A stretch of 64,000 nucleotides of DNA from Elgaria multicarinata webbii (Eukaryota > Chordata > Lepidosauria > Squamata > Anguidae), in contig NC_086180.1 in assembly GCF_023053635.1 (NCBI RefSeq), forward strand, positions 5,957,206-6,021,205. Reading direction: 5' to 3'. The translations under genes were made by a program, and so were the position numbers. How positions within the stretch are numbered: position 1 is the stretch's first letter; each line of letters starts with the position of its first letter. The notes beneath the pieces are model-generated. The model saw nothing but the letters and a program-made list of their open reading frames with translations, did no database searches and was not told where the DNA came from. Positions 1-10,575 of the stretch are shown one piece after another.

Positions 1-16
1 AAATGTTTATAGCTCT

Positions 17-293
17 GTCATTTTTAAAGATAAAGAGATGAAACGTGTCACCATAATAGCTCTTAAGGAGAGCTTTAGCCATGCCAAGTTTGAAACAGAT
101 CCGGTCATCTGTTGATTTTTAGGATATTTTTAAAATTTGAGTTTTTTTTTTAAATGTCATTTTTACAGATAAAGAGATGCAACTTGGCACCATGATAGCT
201 CTTAAGGAAGGCTTTAGCCATGCCGTGTTTGAAGCAGGTCTGTTTATCCGTTAATTTGTAGGATTTTTTTAAAAAAATTGAGGTTTTAAAATT
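17..293 (+). repeat. Two tandem copies of an AT-rich 139-bp unit (unnamed repeat)
   Basis: The unit begins with GTCATTTTTAAAGATAAAG at 17 and recurs at 156, giving a 139-bp period with moderate divergence. Shared words include AGCTCTTAAGGA and TTTAGCCATGCC. The same module, diverged, appears inside the longer unnamed repeats at 6830-7330 (opposite strand) and 29480-29930. No reading frame or named family was recognised. From 294 to 1117 I see only unique sequence with no supported feature. Confidence 0.6.
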
Positions 294-1117
294 ATTATTT
301 TTAAAAAACTGCTGGAGCCATATCCTTCAAATGCAGGTTGTCAAACCTCCTCTTTTGGGTCTTGCACCTTGAGAAATTTCAGCCCTTGGCATCAAGGGGA
401 TCTTCAGCTGTTAGCTAAGAAGTGCTGAGCGAACAGGGCACCTTTCCTGTTGCAGATTTGGTGGGCAGTCGGGTACCTGGAGTTCAGCAGAGGCAAGGCG
501 TGAGATCAAAATGTAAGAAAGGAGAGGTCAGTCAAAGCAGCCCACAGGGCAAAACAGAACAGGCCAGAGGCCTTTTTCTCAGAGTTCACATCATGGGCAA
601 TGAAGGGTCATCCTTAGAGGACAACTCTCACGACTAGCAGTGAAGTGCCAGTCGAGAGAGAGGCTCTCAGCTTTGCGGATGTTGGAACCTGGCATGTCAT
701 TGCTTTGCTTCGCTACCGCTTCCCTTCCACTTCCCTTTGTTCACTTGCGAGCTAGGCTCTGTCTGCACTACTGGCATGCAATGCAGAACATTTGAAGTGC
801 ATGTCAGAGAAAAATAGACAGATTTGTGGTGTTGGCTGGCTGGCATATCACTTAGAGACAGAGTTAGACTGAAGACACAACTCAGAGATGGCTGTAGCTT
901 AGCCCTGAGAGGCTGGCGTGGCACACAGAGCCTTTTAAGAGCGTCTCAGAGTCCAGTGTTGGTACAGGCAGAGGCGGCTGGTGTACAGCAAAAGCTACAA
1001 AAGTAGGAGTAAGTGAAGTTAATTTCAGATGCGATGAATGTTTCACTTTTTCTTTATTTCAGCGATGTTAACATTAAGATCTTACATAGAACAGATTTGT
1101 CTTAATTGTGTGCTGTA

Positions 1118-1268
1118 AAATCAGATATGTGACCAAGGCCATGTTCGGGTGGGCATGCCCCCTTGATGTTGGACATGCCCCCTGGGGGCCGGACATGTTG
1201 GTGGGCACACCACCTTGGGGGCCAACCATGTTGACGTACTTTTTGGTTTCTAAAATATGGTCACCCTA
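1118..1268. mobile_element. Right end of a hAT-like element sharing the family A terminus
   Basis: The segment ends in ATATGGTCACCCTA, the same outer terminus as family A, but its interior is different: GC-rich short repeats built on CATGCCCCCTTG and GGGGGCC. It may be a second non-autonomous lineage mobilised by the same transposase. The left end was not located clearly. Confidence 0.45.
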
Positions 1269-1285
1269 TTATAAATAATGACTTA

Positions 1286-1895
1286 ATGTCTGCTAATCCT
1301 TCCTGCCAGGAAAAGAAGAGGGCTGTGCCAGTCCTTTTACAACTTCATTGGCTGCCAGTCCAGGTCCGGGCCAGATTCAAAGTGCTGGTATTAACATTTA
1401 AAGCCCTAAACGGCTTGGGGCCAGGCTATCTGAAGGAACGCCTCCTCCCGTATGTACCTGCCCGGACCCTAAGATCATCCTCAGGGGTCCTTCTCCGTGA
1501 GCCCCTGCCAAAGGAAGTGAAGCAGGTGGCTACCAGGAGGAGGGCCTTCTCTGCTGTGGCACCCCAGCTGTGGAATGAGCTCCCTAAGGAGATTCGCCTG
1601 GCACCTACACTGTACTCCTTTTGTCGCCAGCTGAAGACCTTTTTATTCTCTCAGTATTTTAACACTTAACTTTAACTTAAATTTAAATTTTACTGTTCTC
1701 ATTCTGCATTTTAATCTTATATTAATTTTGCTGCGTGGTTTTATCCCAGTTGTGCTTTTTATACTGTATTTTGTATTTGTGTTTTTAGACTGTTGGTTGT
1801 TTTATTATGGTTTTAATTTTTGTGAACCACCCAGGGAGCTTCGGCTATTGGGCGGTATAAAAATGTAATAAATAAATAAATAAAATAAATAAAAG
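1286..1895 (+). mobile_element. L2-like LINE 3' end, group 1
   Basis: The frame 1286-1669 encodes the C-terminal end of a LINE ORF2: HWLPVQVRARFKVLVLTFKA, then LNGLGPGYL, then AVAPQLWNELPKEIR. This layout is typical of L2/CR1-group elements downstream of the RT domain. After the stop come an AT-rich UTR, the CCAGGGAGCTTCGGCT-type hairpin near 1830-1857 and an AATA-type tail. The element is truncated at its 5' end, with no RT core or endonuclease left. From 1896 to 2320 no feature was seen. Confidence 0.7.
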
Positions 1896-2321
1896 TCGTG
1901 CCACTTGGAGCAAAACCTGTGTCTATCATCCCATCCTCCTGCCCCACAGTGGTACTGAGAAGGACTCAGCCCCAGCAAAGGAGAAAGGAGAGTTGTCAGC
2001 TTTGGAACTGGGTCCCTGTAGCTGCTTCTTTTCTTCCCCAAGAGCTGGATTTGAAGCTATGAGCAGGTGAACTGAAAAGTTGTTTTCCTGCTGCTGGTGC
2101 CATTTAAGCCTCTCTTAAAAGTACAGGACAGACTACTCTGTTTGGTTTGGTTTTTCTGACCAGTTAGTGACCCAGAAGGGAGGAACCCAGACTGTCTGCA
2201 TGCATTCTAAAACAACGACAACTTGATCAAACACACCCAAGGGAATTTAGAATGAACAGCATTTTAAAAGTTTGCGCAGGCTTGTGGCTGCCTGCCAGTG
2301 TGTCATGTGATACTTAAGTCC

Positions 2322-2793
2322 TGAAGCTGGAGCGTGTTCAGAGGAGGACAACCAGGATGATCAGGGGTCTGGAAACAAAGCCCTATGAAGAGAGACTGAA
2401 AGAACTGGGCATGTTTAGCCTGGAGAAGAGAAGATTGAGGGGAGACATGAGAGCACTCATCAAATACTTAAAAGGTTGTCACACAGAGGAGGGCCAGGAT
2501 CTCTTCTCGATCCTCCCAGATTGCAGGACACAGAATAACGGGCTCAAGTTAAAGGAAGCCAGATTCCGGCTGGACATCAGGAAAAACTTCCTGACTGTTA
2601 GAGCAGTACGACAATGGAATCAGTTGCCTGGTGAGATTTTGGCCTCTCCCACCCTAGAGGCCTTCAAGAGGCAGCTGGACAACCATCTGTCAGGGATGCT
2701 TTAGGGTGGATTCCTGCCTTGAGCAGGGGGTTGGACTCGATGGCCTTGTAGGCCCCTTCCAACTCTGCTATTCTATGATTCTATGATTCTATA
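2322..2793 (+). mobile_element. CR1 LINE, 5'-truncated 3' end
   Basis: The sequence matches the 3' part of the full CR1 at 42411-44910, starting at AAGCTGGAGCGTGTTCAGAGG-like sequence. It encodes [20 protein letters not shown] through [14 protein letters not shown] and then the short 3' UTR. It ends in the octamer ATTCTATG repeated three times, the hallmark CR1 terminus. Poly-A is absent, as expected for CR1. Confidence 0.9.
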
Positions 2794-3330
2794 AGTTAAC
2801 AACCTGGATGGGGTGGGGGGACACGGATGAACAGGAGGTTTCATTATAGAAGTGGTGGCACAGAAAAAAACTATCTCCCATCTCTCACACACAGGAGGGG
2901 GGTGCCTCACCTACGATTACGGGCAGTATCGAACTGTGTCATTCCATTAGCGCAAATGAAGTGGCACCAGAGGAAACTAAATTCCAATCTATGTGCAAGA
3001 GGAGAATCCCAAGTAAAATCACATTTGCAAAAAGCACAATTCTGCAATCAGTTGCACATTCTGCTCGTGCAGTTGGTTGCATAACTGCTTGCACAACCAG
3101 TTGTGCAAGCATCACCAGCAACTATTTGCACAATTGAAAGGTTCGGTGGAGCACCACTAGCACGATTTGAATTTGCGGAGTGACACATTGGAAACTGCCC
3201 CCTGCCTGCTTCTGCGCACACATCATGCAACATCCCATAGGCTACCCTTTTGCCAGTGAACATGGGCTTTACTCATACGCATCTTTATGCACGTTTAATC
3301 AACTCAGATTCATGTGATTAATCAACTAAC

Positions 3331-3492
3331 CATGCAATCCTATTCATGTCTGCTCAGAAGGAAACCACTGAGTTCAATGGGAATTACTCCCATCTTAGGA
3401 GTGCAATCCTAGCCACATCTACTTGAGAGTACGCCCCATTGAACACAGTGGGTTTTACATCTGAGTAAATATGCATAGGATCGTGCTGCACA
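3331..3492. repeat. Interspersed repeat of the 'ACTCCCA / ACACAGTGGG' type common in squamates
   Basis: The segment contains GAGTTCAATGGGAATTACTC and CATTGAACACAGTGGG, followed by GAGTAAATATGCATAGGATC. I recognise this pattern as a high-copy squamate repeat but cannot assign its class. A short related piece lies near 29405-29430. The flanking 2794-3330 has no gene; it contains a cluster of TTGCACAA-like words described in the findings. Confidence 0.45.
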
Positions 3493-3602
3493 ATTTCATT
3501 CTCTTATATACGTACGCACATGCGCACGCACCCACACCTGCAGTTTGCATCAGTGGATGAATCTGCTTCAGGTTTCATTCAGAACCAGTCTGAATTCTAA
3601 AG

Positions 3603-3769
3603 TAGGGTGACCATATGAAAAGGAGGACAGGGCACTGAAATTAATGTGCATCTTACAATCGATGGCATCTTACAGTCGAAGAAATACGGTAACACCTGCA
3701 GAAATTCCCTTCTCAGTACAACTGTTAAAGATACAGGAGCCCTGTCCTCCTTTTCATAGGGTCACCCTA
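3603..3769. mobile_element. Family A hAT MITE with a replaced interior
   Basis: Both termini are present: TAGGGTGACCATATG on the left and GGTCACCCTA on the right, with flanking octamers that agree at 6 of 8 bases. The usual four-module interior is largely missing. Instead, 3646-3692 carries CATCTTACA and CGAAGAAATACGG, which match the mariner-like MITE at 56470-56613. This suggests insertion into, or recombination with, that element. Confidence 0.7.
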
Positions 3770-3773
3770 CTAT

Positions 3774-3861
3774 AAAGGAGCTCAGAGTTCTGATTGGTTC
3801 TGACTGAAACCTGGAGCGGATTCCCCACCCCACTGACATCGGAGTCACAAGCCCTCACTGG
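3774..3861. mobile_element. Family B hAT MITE, right half
   Basis: The sequence runs from AGGAGCTCAGAGTTCTGATT through ACCCCACTGACATCGGAG to CACTGG. It matches the right arm of the complete family B copy at 15611-15766. The left arm is absent. From 3862 to 4510 no gene or repeat was recognised. Confidence 0.55.
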
Positions 3862-4510
3862 TTGCATGTGAATATGGAAGAAAAAGTGGGAAAGTAGAAC
3901 TTTTTAAAATTGAGTGTCTGTTCTAGTGGTCTAAGTTCTCAGGGATGGGGGCCCAAGACATTTTAATGTCTTAAGGCAGAGAATCCAGCTAGTGCAAACA
4001 AGCTTCTGATTCTGTCGTTGCCGGCTGGCAAGAGAAGACCTTCTCGGTCACCTTGTGGACTAATCAAGCACGTAATCCAACAGACGCACACAGGGCACCG
4101 TTTTTCTATATCTGACACCTCCTGCAAATATACAGAAGGATTAATCAGGATTAAGGAAGGAAGGAGAATAAGTACCTTGTATTCTGATAGGTATCACTTC
4201 TTACAGGCTGATTAAAAGTTGCTGGGGTGGTTTCCCTCCCCCCCACCACCATTAATTTTGGAGATTGACCTTGGCTGGTATACTTCATAAATAACATGGG
4301 GGTGCCCAGATTGAAAGGAAACAGACTTATGATTTCGTATTTTTCTCCCTGTCCTGCAAAGCTTCTCCTGAACTACTCAGCTGTCAGACCAACAAGAGGG
4401 GAGGTGACGGATGAGGATTAATATAAATGCTTTGTGAGATTTAAGGCTTTTCCTATGCACACAAAAGTGGTGGACATGTGTAGTCCACTCTTCCCCAATC
4501 TAGTGCACTC

Positions 4511-4979
4511 AAGGACACAGACAAGCTGGAGCGTGTTCAGAGGAGGGCAACCAGGATGATCAGGGGTCTGGAAACAAAGCCCTAAGAAGAGAGACTGAAA
4601 GAACTGGGCATGTTTAGCCTGGAGAAGAGAAGATTGAGGGGAGACATGAGAGCACTCTTCAAAGTCTTGAAAGGTTGTCACACAGAGGAGGGCCAGGATC
4701 TCTTCTCGATCCTCCCAGAGTGCAGGACACGGAATAACGGGCTCAAGTTAAAGGAAGCCAGATTCCAGCTGGACATCAGGAAAAACTTCCTGACTGTTAG
4801 AGCAGTACAACAATGGAACCAGTTACCTAGGGAGGTTGTGGGCTCTCCCACACTAGAGGCAGCTGCTCAACCATCTGTCAGAGATGCTTTAGGGTAGATT
4901 CCTGCATTGAGCAGGGGGTTGGACTTGATGGCCTTGTAGGCCCCTTCCAACTCTGCTATTCTATGATTCTATGATTCTA
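4511..4979 (+). mobile_element. CR1 LINE, 5'-truncated 3' end
   Basis: This is the same region of CR1 ORF2 as at 2322, from GACAAGCTGGAGCGTGTTC to the ATTCTATG terminus. The frame 4610-4897 is open but shifts at the C-terminus after the SPTLEA motif, where a short deletion removes the FKRQ residues. It is non-functional. Confidence 0.9.
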
Positions 4980-4984
4980 AGTTG

Positions 4985-5075
4985 CATTGGACTTCAGCTC
5001 TCATTATCCCCAGCTAGCACCCCCTAGGCATGCTGTCTGGGGATTATGGGAGTTATAGTGCAGGACTGCCAAAAT
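4985..5075. mobile_element. Degraded family C palindromic element
   Basis: The words TTGGACTTCAGCTCTCATTA and GGGGATTATGGGAGTTATAG face each other around CTAGCACCCCC, as in family C hairpins. The terminal CAG sequences are not intact. From 5076 to 5560 I see no supported feature. Confidence 0.4.
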
Positions 5076-5564
5076 CGCTGGTTCTTTGTCGCAAATAGCA
5101 GTGAGAAAACAGCGATCTGTCCTGCTGTGGCTGGATTGGGGCTCAGCCCCACGGCAAACTAGGGGCAAATCCATTTAGCAAAGTCAACAAGATACAGTCA
5201 AAGTACAGTTTCATCAGTCTATCAAAAGGGAAGTCCAAAAGCAGGGTCTTATCAGGAGTCCGCAGCATGAGAGATCAGTCTAAGGAACGGCAAGGTTTCA
5301 AGGTATCCGGAGCTTGGGTGGGACAGCATGTATCTGCGCATATGCAAAGTATCTCGAGAACACAAGCGACATTTACCATTCAACGCAACGTCACTATTGT
5401 AGGCGGAACACACACACCCCGCCTGAACCGTGGGCGGGACTTTAACGTGACACTCTTCTCGTCCTCACTTGTTAAAAATTAAGAGGAGTGTGGAAAATAT
5501 TACAAGTTCTATCCGATCTGTACTTCAATGGGGTGTTGAACTGTATGTCCATAGCTTTGCTCAA

Positions 5565-5795
5565 TAGTGCTCTGTAGTATTAATAACTGCACTACCCAAA
5601 AAAGAAAAAAGGTTCATGCCCACCAGAACAGCTTTGATCGTCAAGGGCTCTCCTATGACTGCATATTCTGCGCAGTAAATTCAGGAGATAAATCGCTGTT
5701 GCTACTGCAGTGTGACGCTCTTTGCCTAGATTCGAATCAATGAAAATTTGGGTTTATATTCAATGAGGAGCAATCCCGTTGTCGTATAGATGGGG
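5565..5795. mobile_element. Family D DNA-transposon-like repeat
   Basis: The right end GAGGAGCAATCCCGTTGTCG followed by TATAGATGGGGCC matches the right end of the element at 58518-59070. The block around GATAAATCGCTGTTGCTACT and GTGTGACGCTC is shared in reverse orientation with 45080-45205. Class unknown. It is followed by a short TG repeat at 5902-5942; the rest of 5796-6480 is unremarkable. Confidence 0.45.
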
Positions 5796-6483
5796 CCCAG
5801 GTTGGGCTCGTGGGTAGATGAAAGTGTCTCCAAGTCCCCAGCAATTCCTTCTCAGTGGGCAGGGTGGAGAGGTGTAAACCTCCCATCTCTGTGCGCTGAA
5901 ATGTGTGTATGTGTGTGTGTAGTTTCTGTGTGTTTGTGTGTTCCTGCATCCATGCATGCCCACATGTGCAACCCCCAACCTGGCACAGCATGAAGTCCCC
6001 AGAACCTAAAAAGTTGCCCACCCTTGGTCTACATCCTCCCTGAAGCGCAGTGCCCAGAACTGGATGCATACTTATAGAAGTACCACCGCAAGTTACATCT
6101 CTTTGCTCCTGAAACGGGCAGTGTATCATAACATGCTGGACATTTTCTCAACGTTAAGGTCTTTGCTTCCATATTTTTCAGCTTCTGCGTGTAATTCCAC
6201 AAACATCTTCTTTAAAAGCAAAAACAAAGTTAATTAACAGAGACTGCTTCCCCATCTATGCGAAAAATCTATGGTTGTAAGCAACCCAGGCCGTGTGTCT
6301 ATAGCGAGTCCTTATGAATTTTACATTATGGATTATCTCTGTGCTTGTAGGTCATGCCTTCAAAACAGACAAAACCTTATCAGTTCAACGAAAGGGCAAG
6401 CATGTGCATTGATTTCAAATTGCTTCAGATTGCGGGAGAGCAGAAAGAAGAATTCTAACAAGGCAATTATACTGGCAGGCGGA

Positions 6484-6518
6484 GAGGAGGAGGAGGAGAA
6501 GGAGGAGGAGGAGGCGGC
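6484..6518 (+). repeat. GGA/GAG simple repeat
   Basis: A run of AGGAGGAGGAG-type triplets lies immediately upstream of a tRNA-derived SINE. It is probably a microsatellite. Confidence 0.8.
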
Positions 6519-6520
6519 CC

Positions 6521-6615
6521 GGTAGCTCACGGCTGAGCGCATGCTTTGCATGCAAAAGGTTGCAAAACTGGTTGCATGCAAAATCCCCAGCATATCCTGG
6601 CAAGGGGGGTGGGGT
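6521..6615 (+). mobile_element. tRNA-Ala-derived SINE head, degraded
   Basis: GGTAGCTCACGGCTGAGCGC resembles a pol III A box, and TGCTTTGCATGCAAAAGG resembles the anticodon arm of tRNA-Ala with a TGC anticodon. The expected B box GGTTCAATCCC is disrupted (GTTGCATGCAAAATCCCC). Similar heads lie on the minus strand at 26940-27075 and 38205-38300. This is a SINE remnant, not a tRNA gene. Confidence 0.6.
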
Positions 6616-6662
6616 TAGATTGCAGGGTTAGGGAAAAAAAACCCTGCTGCTTTAGCCTGGAA

Positions 6663-6801
6663 CAGCTTTTACCTCAACTTGGTGCTCTCCAGAAGTGTTG
6701 GACTGCAAATTCCACCATCCTGGGCCAGCAGAGACATGTTGGCTTGGGATGATGGGACTTGCAGTCCAACACATCTGAGGGCACAAGGTTGGGAAAAACT
6801 G
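6663..6801. mobile_element. Family C palindromic hAT MITE
   Basis: The left end is CAGCTTTTACCTCAACTTGG and the right end CAAGGTTGGGAAAAACTG. The arms carry GTTGGACTGCAAATTCCACC and GGGACTTGCAGTCCAACACA. Flanks GCCTGGAA and GCCTTGGA look like an 8-bp target duplication with one change. Non-coding. Confidence 0.75.
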
Positions 6802-6829
6802 GCCTTGGAAAAAGGCTACGCCAGCCAGA

Positions 6830-7330
6830 GAAGACATGGACCCAGACTATTAGCTTCATCCCACGTCCCTGTTTCCCTCGAATTATCCGCTACAGCGCAA
6901 CGCTGTTGTTGTTAGCTAAATCACACCCCGGGCGGCAGCGCTCCTAAGATCCTTTGCACACCAGGAAAGGGGTTAAGGGGGAGAAATGTAAAAAATCATT
7001 AAAACAATCAACGGATGATCCAATCTGATTCAAATTTGGTATGCTTAAAGCTCTCCTTAATATCTATTACTGTGCCAATTTTGATGTCTTTATCTTTAAA
7101 ACTTACACAGATGTAAGCATTTGTTTCATTGGTAGTTTAAACCTATCAAATCCTCCTCCTGCGCCCCCAGTGGCCGCTTGGAGAACAACAAATGATTCGC
7201 TCTTAAAGGGGTATCAAAATAGGACGGGTCTTTTGACTTTATAGCACAATTAAAGCAGGAGTGCTTCAGTGAAAGCAGATTATAAACTGGAAAACTTCGG
7301 AGTCCTTTGCCCGGGGCTGCGACAAAGCCA
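6830..7330 (-). repeat. Unnamed repeat, about 480 bp, copy 1
   Basis: The reverse complement of this segment matches 29480-29930 along its whole length. Shared words include CTTTAAAGATAAAGACGTCA-like sequence, AAGGAGAGCTTTAAGCATAC, and AAAGGACTCCGAAGTTTTCC. No coding frame is visible. Terminal repeats could not be fixed, so the class is unknown. The stretch 7331-7993 is otherwise featureless apart from a small GGACTTAGCCC / GGGCTAAGTCC inverted repeat near 7368-7452. Confidence 0.6.
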
Positions 7331-7993
7331 GGCCATAAGCGGATCCGTTTATCCCGGGTCAAGGGAGGACTTAGCCCAGCCTGACCCTGGGATCCCCTGT
7401 GAGTTGTGCACGCACAGCAGGAAGCCCGGGCCTCACACCGGGCTAAGTCCTCGTCTAGCAACGGCCCAAGTCTGTTTTAAAGATAAAACAGGTAGAGCAT
7501 CTAGGTGCCCATCTATGCTTGGCACCTGGATATCAGTCTGAGCAAACACTTAAGTCCTACTCTTCCCCGTTACGGTGAGACGTATTTAGTAATTATTTTT
7601 AAGCTGCACTGTAGTTCTTTCCTGGCCATATTTAAGGTTTTAGCACTGCTGTAAAAAGCCCTAAGCAACTTGGTGCCCCGCTGCACCCACCCACCCACCG
7701 AGATCTGCCACCAGAGGCAATCGCCTCGCCCTGCTGTGTGGTCTGGAGGCTTGCAAACCAGGGCTGCCCGCAAAGGCTTCTGGGTGAATGGCTGCTTCTG
7801 CTTCTGAGCTAGCAAACTGTTAGGCTCTTCTGTACAAGTTAGCAACTTTCCTTTGTGTTGTGGGAAAGACGGGTCAAAAGCGCAGTTACAGTGATCTCAT
7901 GAGAACATCAGGTGTCTTATCTATGTAGCCTGGTACTGTATCTGGAAGCTCTAATGAGCTGACATTCCAGACTTGCCCTATCAGGGGCCATGT

Positions 7994-8692
7994 CATAGAA
8001 TCAAAGAATCATAGAATCATAGAATAGCAGCGTTGGAAGGGGCCTACAAGGCCATCGAGTCCAACCCCCTGCTCAATGCAGGAATCCACCCTAAAGCATC
8101 CCTGACAGATGGTTGTCCAGCTGCCTCTTGAAGGCCTCTAGTGTGGGAGAGCCCACAACCACCCTAGGTAACTGATTCCATTGTCGTGCTGCTCTAACAG
8201 TCAGGAAGTTTTTCCTGATGTCCAGCTGGAATCTGGCTTCCTTTAACTTGAGCCTGTTATTCCGTGTCCTGCACTTTGGGAGGATCGAGAAGAGATCCTG
8301 GCCCTACTCTGTGTGACAACCTTTCAAGTCCTTGAAGAGTGCTATCATGTCTCCCCTCAATCTTCTCTTCTCCAGGCTAAACATGCCCAGTTCTTTCAGT
8401 CTCTCTTCATAGGGCTTTGTTTCCAGACCCCTGATCATCCTGATTGCCCTCTTCTGAACACGCTCCAGCTTGTCTGCATCCTTCTTGAATTGTGGAGCCC
8501 AGAACTGGAGGCAATACTCTAGATGAGGCCTAACCAGGGCTGAATAGAGAGGAACCAGGACCTCACGCGATTTGGAAGCTATGCTTCTATTAATGCAGCC
8601 CAAAATAGCATTTGCCGTTCTTGCAGCCATATCGCACTGTTGGCTCCTATTCAGCTTGCGATCTACAACAATTCCAAGATCTTTCTCATAAC
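7994..8692 (-). mobile_element. CR1 LINE, 5'-truncated
   Basis: On the minus strand this reads from [13 protein letters not shown] through [20 protein letters not shown] and [18 protein letters not shown] to the CR1 3' UTR and the ATTCTATG terminus, seen here as CATAGAATCATAGAAT near 8010. The frame is broken in the C-terminal part. From 8693 to 9119 no feature was recognised. Confidence 0.9.
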
Positions 8693-9127
8693 ACAGCCCA
8701 TCCATCCAACGCACCTGGGTGAAAGGCATGCGCTTCTGTGTGCCAAAGAAGTGCCTTGTTTATCAACAACAATGTAGACTTATGCTATGGATTCTTATGA
8801 TGAGAAGAGCTGCTTTGTTATTAATACCTATGCAATCCATCACTTGCTTAACTTGGCAGCAATGCCAAGTTCAGTTATGCTAAAATTGTTCTTGTGCCCA
8901 GGGTGGGGGTCCAGACTGCTCGAGGGGGTCTTCTGTGCAGGAAGCTTTCGCAGTCTGGTCCACCTTTATTGAGATGCCTGATATGCTAAAAATACGCCAA
9001 TAAATATCGTCTCCTTGTAAGCGAACCTGTGAGTCTGACTACTTTTGTCTCCTTAGCGACCATGAAAGAACCTGAAAGCTCACGGCCGGAGCTAAAAAGA
9101 TTGGAACACCTGCCACATGGTATAGCC

Positions 9128-9715
9128 CAGTGGTTCCCAAACTTTTTCAGGTCACCGCCCCCTTGGTTCCACAAACGCATGCCCAGCACCCCCTATCCTA
9201 CACTATAAAAATCATTATTCAGAATAGCGGTTTTCAACGACCCACTAAGGAAGATAATAACAATAAAATTCAAAACAGTAACAGTTAATTGAATATTTAT
9301 TCAAAATCCGAAGCACCTGCCGCAGGCTTGCCAAGGGAGGGAGGGAAAACAGAGCGAACGCCTCTGTTTTGCAGCCGGCGTGGCAGGGCACACCAAGCAG
9401 GGCATGTCTCTTCATTAGCATTTTGGTGCTTTTGAAACATTTCAATTCACCGTTAAAAAGACTGTTCTTAAACGGTATTAATACATCTGTGGATTCTTCC
9501 CCTATATGGCTTGGGACCAAACTACCTTCTCCCATAAAAATGTCCCTGGGTTTTAAGACCTTCTGGAGAGGCGCTTCTCGGAAAAGGCCACCTTGAGCGC
9601 CCCCCTGCCGCCCCTTTGACTCTTAGCGCACCCTGCCTCCCCCTTGCCTCTTAATGCTCCCTATGCAATCCCACCGCCCCCAAGGGGGCAGTACTGCCCA
9701 CTTCGGGAACCACTG
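9128..9715. mobile_element. Non-autonomous hAT (Charlie-like) transposon, 588 bp
   Basis: The left terminus is CAGTGGTTCCCAAACTTTTT and the right terminus GAACCACTG. A perfect 8-bp target duplication GTATAGCC sits at 9120-9127 and 9716-9723. The CAG-start inverted repeats and 8-bp duplication define the hAT superfamily; the terminal sequence resembles Charlie elements. No transposase frame remains, so it depended on a helper. Confidence 0.9.
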
Positions 9716-9949
9716 GTATAGCCCAATCTGCACAACCCACCCAAAGGCTTTGAAGCATGAAACAGAAATTCCTTAGCAAGGGTATTCCATAAAACGTGGC
9801 ACTGTAACAGGAAAAGATGCAATGTTCTAGAGCAGTTGCTATTGAATGCTGGTTAGTCATTCAGGCTCTACTTTGTGGGAAGCATAACGCTATTATTCAG
9901 CACAGGAAGGCTTCTAAATACAGGCCTTATCAGGGTTTCTCCTAGTTAA

Positions 9950-10052
9950 ACCTTCCCCAACCTGGTGCCCGCCAACTGCGTTGGTGTACAGCTCCCATCA
10001 TCCCTAACACCTGGACAATCGGAGTTGTAGTCCAACACAACTAGAGGATTCT
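9950..10052. mobile_element. Family C palindromic element, degraded
   Basis: CCTTCCCCAACCTGGTGCCC begins the left arm, and GGAGTTGTAGTCCAACACAA marks the right arm around CATCATCCC. The outer right end is missing or diverged. Confidence 0.55.
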
Positions 10053-10059
10053 AGTATTA

Positions 10060-10400
10060 TAATATTGGTTGTAGTGTTATGAGAGAAGGAGAAAATTCCC
10101 TATCCACTTTTTCCACACCAGGCATAATTCTGTAAACCTCTATCATGACTTTTCTTACTAGTCAGTTTTCTAAGCTAAGCAATCCCTGATGTTGTATCCC
10201 TCACAGGGAAGTTGCTCCAGCCCTTATAACGGCAGTATGATACTGGCAGTTTTATTCCCAATTCCTTTTCTAATAACACCTAACGTGGAGTTTGTCTTCT
10301 TTACAGCGGCCGCTCACTGGGTGGACGTTTTCATGGAGTTGTCCACCACAACCCAAAGATCTCTTTCTTGGCCAGTCACTGCTAGCTAGGATCCCATCAG
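10060..10400 (-). mobile_element. Old CR1/L3-type LINE fragment
   Basis: Words such as CTAACGTGGAGTTTGTCTTC, CACTGGGTGGACGTTTTCAT, TTGTCCACCACAACCCAAAG and CAGTCACTGCTAGC match a widespread reptilian CR1-group repeat in antisense orientation. Sense frames are heavily broken. It is older than the CR1 copies that end in ATTCTATG. Confidence 0.5.
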
Positions 10401-10404
10401 AGTA

Positions 10405-10575
10405 TATGCGAACTCTATTATTTTATTTATTTATTTATTTCATTTCATTTCATTTCTATACTGCCCAATAGCCGAAGCTCTCTGGGCGGTTCACAAAAAT
10501 TAAAACCATGAAGAGCATAATAAATCAACCAACCATTTTAAAAAAAAACCACAACTACAAAATACAATATCAAAC
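10405..10575 (-). mobile_element. L2-like LINE tail, group 1
   Basis: The minus strand reads GAACCGCCCAGAGAGCTTCG then GCTATTGGGCAGTAT, followed by the AAAT/AATA-type tail at 10418-10456 in plus coordinates. Only UTR remains. From 10576 to 10898 no feature was seen. Confidence 0.75.
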
